Origin: Microtetraspora malaysiensis
GTDB taxonomy: Bacteria > Actinomycetota > Actinomycetes > Streptosporangiales > Streptosporangiaceae
Direction: 5' to 3'
DNA length: 64,000 bases
NCBI RefSeq assembly: GCF_001528665.1
Contig: NZ_BBYJ01000020.1
Span: forward strand, 1-64,000
Both the position numbers and the translations under genes were made by a program. The notes under the pieces were generated by a model, which made no database searches, was not told where the DNA came from, and was given only the letters and a program-made list of their open reading frames with translations. Below are positions 59,151-64,000 of this stretch, in pieces; positions within the stretch are counted from its first letter, which is position 1, and every line of letters starts with the position of its first letter.

Positions 59151-60290
59151 TCAACTCGACAGACGGATCGGCATGATCAGGTAGCGGTAATCCGGGGTCG
59201 CGCCCTCATCCACAGGCTTGCCTCCGGTGAGGATGGCGGGCTTCGTCGCGGTGGTGAACTGCAGGCGGGCGACATCGGAGTCGATCGCGCCGAGGCCCTC
59301 CAGCAGGAACTGGTGGTTGAACGCGATGTTGATCTCGTCGCCGTCGAACTCGACCGGCAGGACCTCGACCGCCTGCGCCTCGTCGCCGCTGCCCGCCTCC
59401 AGGACGACCTCGTCGCCGCGGAAGGCCAGCCGTACCGGGGTGTTGCGCTCGGCGACCAGCGCGACGCGCTTGACCGCCTCGACGAACGACGCGGTGGCGA
59501 TGTCGGCCCGCGCGGAGAACTCCGTCGGCAGCAGCGAGCGATACTTCGGGAACTCGGGGTCGAGCAGCCGCGTGGTGGTCCGCCTGCCCGCGCTGGAGAA
59601 GCCGATCATGCCCTCGCCGGTGCCCCCGACCGAGCTCAGCGCGATCTCCACCTCGGCCCCGGTGCCGCCCAGCGCCTTCGCCGTGTCCGCGAGCGTACGG
59701 CCCGGCACCATCGCGATCGCCTGGAAGTCGGGCTGCTCCGGGTGCCACTTCAGCTCGCGTACGGCGAGGCGGTAGCGGTCGGTGGCGGCGAGCGTCACCG
59801 TGTCGCCCTCGATCTCCATCCGGACGCCGGTGAGCATCGGGAGGGTGTCGTCCTTGCCCGCGGCCACGGCGACCTGGCCGACCGCCCCCGCGAAGACGTC
59901 ACTGCCGATCCGCCCCGCGGCCGGCGGCATGGCCGGCAGGGACGGGTAGTCCTCGACCGGCATCGTCAGCAGGGTGAACCGCGCGCTGCCGCACGTGACC
60001 ACCGCCTTGGCTCCGTCGACCACGAAATCCACAGGCTGTGCGGGAAGCGCCCGGGTGATTTCGGCGAGGAGCTTGCCGGAGACGAGGACGACGCCGGGCT
60101 CGCCGGACTGCGGTTCGAGTGTCACCTCCGCCGAGACCTCGTAGTCGAAGCCGGAGAGCTTCAACTGCTGGTCGTCGGTGACCTCTAGGCGCATGCCCGC
60201 CAGCACCGGCACGGACGGCCGCGCCGGAAGGCTGCGTGCCGTCCACGCGACGGCCTCGGCGAGTACGTCGCGGTCGATCCGGAACATCAC
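59151..60290 (-). CDS. dnaN: DNA polymerase III beta subunit (sliding clamp)
   Basis: A 379-residue clamp with three repeats of the DnaN fold: FRIDRDVLAEAVAWTARSLP and VPVLAGMRLEVTDDQQLKLS at the start, FTLLTMPVEDYPSLPAMPPA in the middle and DYRYLIMPIRLSS at the end. The GTG at 60290 aligns with the start of homologues and has AGGAGG 9 bases upstream; the adjacent ATG at 60287 is the alternative. Confidence 0.97.
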   Translation of the reverse strand: MMFRIDRDVLAEAVAWTARSLPARPSVPVLAGMRLEVTDDQQLKLSGFDYEVSAEVTLEPQSGEPGVVLVSGKLLAEITRALPAQPVDFVVDGAKAVVTCGSARFTLLTMPVEDYPSLPAMPPAAGRIGSDVFAGAVGQVAVAAGKDDTLPMLTGVRMEIEGDTVTLAATDRYRLAVRELKWHPEQPDFQAIAMVPGRTLADTAKALGGTGAEVEIALSSVGGTGEGMIGFSSAGRRTTTRLLDPEFPKYRSLLPTEFSARADIATASFVEAVKRVALVAERNTPVRLAFRGDEVVLEAGSGDEAQAVEVLPVEFDGDEINIAFNHQFLLEGLGAIDSDVARLQFTTATKPAILTGGKPVDEGATPDYRYLIMPIRLSS

Positions 60291-60808
60291 GTGGATCAGC
60301 CTCCTGGGTATCGCAGATTGAGCATTGTTGCAGGTGTTCACTCTCCCGCACCTTGGAGCCTCGAGAACCCTCTATGGCTCTTGAGTTCTTCAGTAGAGAG
60401 AACTGAACGTCATCGTCATAGGGGCGGTGGATACTGTGGAAATCACGTTCCTCCGCAGGTCAGAGCCCATTATTCATCCACCGGTGGGTGTGGAGGACCA
60501 GTGGATTACCTGTGGTCGGCTGGGGATGCCCACACGTTGCCCACAAGCCGTCCCCAGAAGTCGGGGTCTCTGTCCACCGGTTATCCACGAGGTTTCCACC
60601 GGTTATCCACTGGGTAAAAGCACTCCTCAGGTGGACATCTTTTCACTACGCACAGGACGTCCCCAAGCTATCCACGAGAAATCCCCAGGTTATCCACAGA
60701 CTCGTCCCCAGGGTGTGGGCGGGATTCTCCCCCGGAAGACGGGGTTATCGGCCGAGCAGGGCAGACGTCAGCGGACGTCGATCCACAGAGTTATCCACAG
60801 CCTGTGCA
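60291..60808. promoter_or_regulatory. oriC: oriC: dnaA-dnaN intergenic region with DnaA boxes
   Basis: DnaA-box-like nonamers at 60581-60589, 60603-60611, 60668-60676, 60690-60698 and 60791-60799 (TTATCCACA or one or two mismatches), plus inverse matches such as TGTGGAAAT at 60435. The gene order dnaA-dnaN and this cluster identify it as the replication origin, as in Streptomyces. Confidence 0.9.
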
Positions 60809-62338
60809 TCACGCGTTGCGTGCGCGCTGCTTGATCCGGGTCGTCAGCTCGTTGACCTGGTTGTACATCGACCGACGCTCGGCCATCAGCGACCTGATTT
60901 TGCGTTCGGCGTGCATGACCGTCGTGTGGTCGCGACCGCCGAACTGCTGGCCGATCTTCGGCAAGGACAGGTCGGTGAGCTCGCGGGCGAGGTACATGGC
61001 GATCTGGCGGGCCGTCACCAGGGCGCGCGAGCGCGAGCTGCCGCAGACGTCGTCGAGGGAGACGCCGAAATACTCGGCGGTTGTGGACATGATGAGCGAG
61101 ATGGTGATCTCCGGCGTGGAGTCCTCGCTGATCAGGTCTTTCAACACGATCTCGGTCAGCTTGATGTCGACAGACTGCCGGTTCAGGCTGGCGAACGCGG
61201 TGACCCGGATCAGGGCGCCCTCAAGCTCGCGGATGTTGGTCGCGATCCGGCTGGCGATGTACTCCAGCACGTCGGGCGGCGCGGCCAGGCCCTCCTGGAT
61301 CGCTTTCTTGCGCAGGATCGCGATCCGCGTCTCCAGCTCGGGCGGCTGGACGTCGGTGATCAGTCCCCACTCGAAGCGGTTGCGCAGCCGGTCCTCCAGG
61401 GTGACGAGCTGCTTGGGCGCCCGGTCGCTGGAGATCACGATCTGCTTGCTCGCGTTGTGGAGCGTGTTGAAGGTGTGGAAGAACTCCTCCTGCGTCTGCT
61501 CCTTGCCCTCGAGGAACTGGATGTCGTCCACGAGCAGGATGTCCACAGCGCGGTAGCGGGCACGGAACCCGTCCGCTTTGTGGTCGCGGATGGAGTTGAT
61601 GAAGTCGTTGGTGAACTCCTCCGAGCTCACGTACCTGACCCGCGCGCCGTCGTACAGGCTCTGGGCGTAGTGGCCGATCGCGTGCAGCAGGTGCGTCTTG
61701 CCCAGGCCGGAGTCGCCATAGATGAACAGCGGGTTGTACGCCTTGGCCGGCGCCTCGGCGACCGCGACCGCGGCGGCGTGCGCGAACCGGTTGCTCGCGC
61801 CGATGACGAACGTCTCGAAGGTGTATTTGGCGTTCAGCCTGGCCGGCTCACCGGCGGTGCGGGCGCCGCGGCTGTCCCACCTGTTCTGCGGCGGCTCCGC
61901 GCCCCCCTGGTCGAGCGGCTCCGGAGGAGGAGCGACCCCGTGCTGCGGCTCCTGCGCGCGCTCCTGTGGATAGTCGGACGGCGGCGCCGCGGCGGGGCGG
62001 GACTGCGCCCCCGGGCCCCGCGGCGAAAAGGACGGCGACGGGGAGAAGGCGTCGTGCTTGCGGCTGTCGCCCCCGCCGGCCTCGTGCGGATCGACCATCA
62101 CCGCGATGCGCATCGGCCGGCCGAACTCCTGCGAGAGGGCGTGCGCGATCAGCGGGCGGAGCCGTACCTCGATGACTTCCTTGGCGAAGTCGTTCGGTGC
62201 GGCGAGGAGGATGGTGTCGTTGATGAGCCCGGACGGCTGGGTCATCTGGAGGAATGCCCGCTGCTGTCCTGAAACGCCCTCATCGAGAAGGGTCCCCAAC
62301 GCGCGAGCCCACACCTCGTTGAGGTCGTCGGCCTCCAT
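60809..62338 (-). CDS. dnaA: Chromosomal replication initiator DnaA
   Basis: A 509-residue initiator: domain I ([20 protein letters not shown]), a Pro/Gly-rich linker, AAA+ domain with Walker [21 protein letters not shown] and Walker [21 protein letters not shown], and domain IV with the DnaA signature [27 protein letters not shown] precedes the ATG. Confidence 0.98.
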   Translation of the reverse strand: MEADDLNEVWARALGTLLDEGVSGQQRAFLQMTQPSGLINDTILLAAPNDFAKEVIEVRLRPLIAHALSQEFGRPMRIAVMVDPHEAGGGDSRKHDAFSPSPSFSPRGPGAQSRPAAAPPSDYPQERAQEPQHGVAPPPEPLDQGGAEPPQNRWDSRGARTAGEPARLNAKYTFETFVIGASNRFAHAAAVAVAEAPAKAYNPLFIYGDSGLGKTHLLHAIGHYAQSLYDGARVRYVSSEEFTNDFINSIRDHKADGFRARYRAVDILLVDDIQFLEGKEQTQEEFFHTFNTLHNASKQIVISSDRAPKQLVTLEDRLRNRFEWGLITDVQPPELETRIAILRKKAIQEGLAAPPDVLEYIASRIATNIRELEGALIRVTAFASLNRQSVDIKLTEIVLKDLISEDSTPEITISLIMSTTAEYFGVSLDDVCGSSRSRALVTARQIAMYLARELTDLSLPKIGQQFGGRDHTTVMHAERKIRSLMAERRSMYNQVNELTTRIKQRARNA

Positions 62339-62817
62339 GGTCCGGCACTCCTCCCTAGCGCGGCCCCCGCGTATTCGCCGCGATCTGTTCTTCCACGCCG
62401 ATCCCGGCCGAGGCTCCCCGGCGGGGCCAGCCCCCGATACGTGATCCACAGAGGGATCCACACGTTATGCACAGGCCGTCGCACAGGTCCCGGGCGCATC
62501 CACGTTCGATGGAGGAGAGTCCGGAGGGTTGACAGTAGTGGTGTGCGCGACCTGGGTTCAAGACGTTGTCCACAGCCTACTGGTAGCTGTGGCTGCCTCG
62601 TGTGGGCGATCTGGCACCAGGGAAAAATCGCCTCGCCGAGGGGAGAGAGCCGCTCCTTGATCGCAGTCTGGTTTGACCTGTGGCAGGATTCCCGCCTAAC
62701 GTGTGGAGGTCGGCTGGTCGGCGACGGCTATTTCGCATGTCCACGCACTGGCGAGCCGCATCCTTTGGAATGTTGCGCGCCCGCTCTTGCGGGTGAATCT
62801 GATCCTGGAGTCCACTC
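62339..62817. promoter_or_regulatory. dnaA-rpmH intergenic region with DnaA boxes
   Basis: Divergent promoters of dnaA and rpmH. A perfect DnaA box TTGTCCACA lies at 62566-62574, with near matches at 62442-62450, 62455-62463 and 62465-62473. They could mediate dnaA autoregulation. Confidence 0.75.
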
Positions 62818-62955
62818 GTGAGCAAGCGTACTTACCAGCCGAACAACCGTCGTCGCGCGAAGACCCACGGCTTCCGGTTGCGTATGCGCACGCGTGCCGG
62901 CCGCGCCATCCTGGCCGCCCGCCGTCGCAAGGGTCGCGCCGAGCTGACCGTCTGA
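62818..62955 (+). CDS. rpmH: 50S ribosomal protein L34
   Basis: A 45-residue ribosomal protein: [43 protein letters not shown] start with GGAG upstream. First gene of rpmH-rnpA-yidD-yidC. Confidence 0.98.
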   Translation: MSKRTYQPNNRRRAKTHGFRLRMRTRAGRAILAARRRKGRAELTV

Positions 62956-63023
62956 CGAGCGAAACCGTTGTCGCCCGCCGTCGTATCGTCGGCGGGCGAT
63001 AGTCGTAGTTCAAGGAAGTTTCG

Positions 63024-63401
63024 GTGCTGCCGTCCGCGTCCCGTATGCGACGCGGTGATGAGTTCGCCGACGCGATCCGGCGCGGTCAACGCGCCGGACG
63101 CCCCACCCTGGTCGCCCACCTGAACGTGGGCGACAGCGAGGGGCAGCCGTTGGTGGGCTTCGTCGTGAGCAAGGCCGTCGGCGACGCCGTCACCAGAAAC
63201 CGGGTAAAGCGCAGGCTCAGACACCTGATGCGGGCCCGACTCCACCGGCTTCCGCGAGGTAGCCTGCTTGTGGTACGCGCCAACCCTGCTTCCGCGTCCG
63301 CGCGGAGCGAGGACCTGGCCGCCGAACTCGACACCGCGCTCGATCGTTTACTCCGGCGGCGGGGGTCCACGCCGCGGACCCTGACGGATGGACGGTCATG
63401 A
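63024..63401 (+). CDS. rnpA: Ribonuclease P protein component
   Basis: A 125-residue protein subunit of RNase [49 protein letters not shown] with the RNR core. GTG start with AAGGAAG upstream. Overlaps yidD by 4 bases. Confidence 0.97.
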   Translation: MLPSASRMRRGDEFADAIRRGQRAGRPTLVAHLNVGDSEGQPLVGFVVSKAVGDAVTRNRVKRRLRHLMRARLHRLPRGSLLVVRANPASASARSEDLAAELDTALDRLLRRRGSTPRTLTDGRS

Positions 63402-63706
63402 CAGTCGAGCAGTCGAGTCCCGGGCGAGCGGTCGCCTCTGACACGCGGCCCACGCTGGCCGCGCGCGTGCTGCTCGTCCCGATCAAGTTCTACCGGGCGT
63501 TCATCAGCCCGGTGCTCGGGCCGCGTTGCCGATTCGAGCCGTCCTGCAGCGCCTACGGGATGGAGGCCATCGCCGTACACGGAGCGGTGCGCGGATCATG
63601 GCTGACCATCAGGCGCATCGGGCGTTGCCACCCGTTCCATCCCGGAGGTTACGACCCGGTGCCCCCACCCCGAGGCCAGTCTCACGACACAACGCAAGGG
63701 AGCTAG
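63398..63706 (+). CDS. yidD: Membrane protein insertion efficiency factor YidD
   Basis: A 102-residue Yid[41 protein letters not shown] and [14 protein letters not shown] with three conserved Cys. Helps YidC-dependent insertion; peripheral at the inner face of the membrane. Confidence 0.95.
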   Translation: MTVEQSSPGRAVASDTRPTLAARVLLVPIKFYRAFISPVLGPRCRFEPSCSAYGMEAIAVHGAVRGSWLTIRRIGRCHPFHPGGYDPVPPPRGQSHDTTQGS

Positions 63707-63710
63707 CTCG

Positions 63711-64000
63711 GTGGAGCTGTCATTCCTCAACTGGCTGTATACCGCCGTGGCGTGGGTGATCACCCACATCCACGCCGGTTACAGCACTTTCCTCTCCCCG
63801 GACAGCGGACTGACCTGGGCGCTGACCATCATCACGCTGACCGTGGCGATGCGGATGCTCATCTTCCCCCTCTTCCTCAAGCAGATGCGCTCGTCGAGGA
63901 AGATGCAGGAGCTCGCTCCCAAGGTGCAGGAGCTGCGCAAGAAGTACAAGAACGACAAACAGCGCATGAACCAGGAGGTCATGCGCGTCTACCAGGAGGC
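63711..64000 (+). CDS. yidC: Membrane protein insertase YidC (5' part, cut by window end)
   Basis: The first ~96 codons of YidC/Oxa1: GTG start with AAGGGAG upstream, LNWLYTAVAWVITHIHAGYS, WALTIITLTVAMRMLIFPLF and the charged cytoplasmic helix LKQMRSSRKMQELAPKVQEL. The rest lies outside. Confidence 0.95.
   Translation, partial: MELSFLNWLYTAVAWVITHIHAGYSTFLSPDSGLTWALTIITLTVAMRMLIFPLFLKQMRSSRKMQELAPKVQELRKKYKNDKQRMNQEVMRVYQE

Overview
The window is G+C-rich actinobacterial chromosome that includes the replication origin. On the right the order dnaA, oriC, dnaN, gnd, recF, dciA, gyrB, gyrA, DUF3566 gene, tRNA-Ile, with rpmH-rnpA-yidD-yidC leaving divergently from dnaA, is that of Streptomyces and relatives. 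The 39-residue DLW-39 protein, DUF397/DUF5753 proteins, DUF3566 and secreted proteases with small chitin-binding-type C-termini agree with an actinomycete. A Streptosporangiaceae-like genus is my guess only.

Region 1 (1-17.9 kb) is accessory DNA built on the 3' end of a tRNA-Ala(TGC) gene (complement 17794-17869). The 3' ~44 bp of that tRNA recurs at 1524, 5530, 6679 and 7685. Beside these copies stand paired octamers spaced exactly 11 bp apart and terminator-like hairpins, as expected for the ends of integrated elements. Five sites delimit four adjacent modules, plus the end of a fifth at the far left. E1 (about 4 kb) carries a DUF6461 gene, a two-component system and a membrane protein. E2 (1.15 kb) carries one lipoprotein. 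E3 (1.0 kb) carries a toxin-antitoxin-like pair. E4 (10.1 kb) carries an AT-richer three-gene nuclease / small winged-helix / zinc-hook ATPase operon of the ABC-3C (Lamassu-like) type, a frameshifted XRE-DUF5753 regulator, an RsbW-like ATPase, an HTH-PP2C gene pair, a secreted protein and an N-terminally shortened tyrosine integrase next to the intact tRNA.

Region 2 (17.9-50.3 kb) is species-specific chromosomal DNA lying between tRNA-Ala and tRNA-Ile, which in many actinobacteria are neighbours. It holds a HAD hydrolase, DLW-39, a PadR operon, a GlxA-type regulator, an oxidoreductase/enolase-superfamily pair, three secreted peptidases (one an M4-M28 fusion), small DUF genes and two ECF sigma factor loci. 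The second sigma locus (ECF42-type sigma, YCII/DGPF protein, DHFR-like reductase) lies between a decayed and an intact copy of the start of one LysR gene.

Region 3 (50.4-64 kb) is the conserved origin region. DnaA-box-like sequences cluster between dnaA and dnaN and again upstream of dnaA. The yidC gene is cut by the window end.
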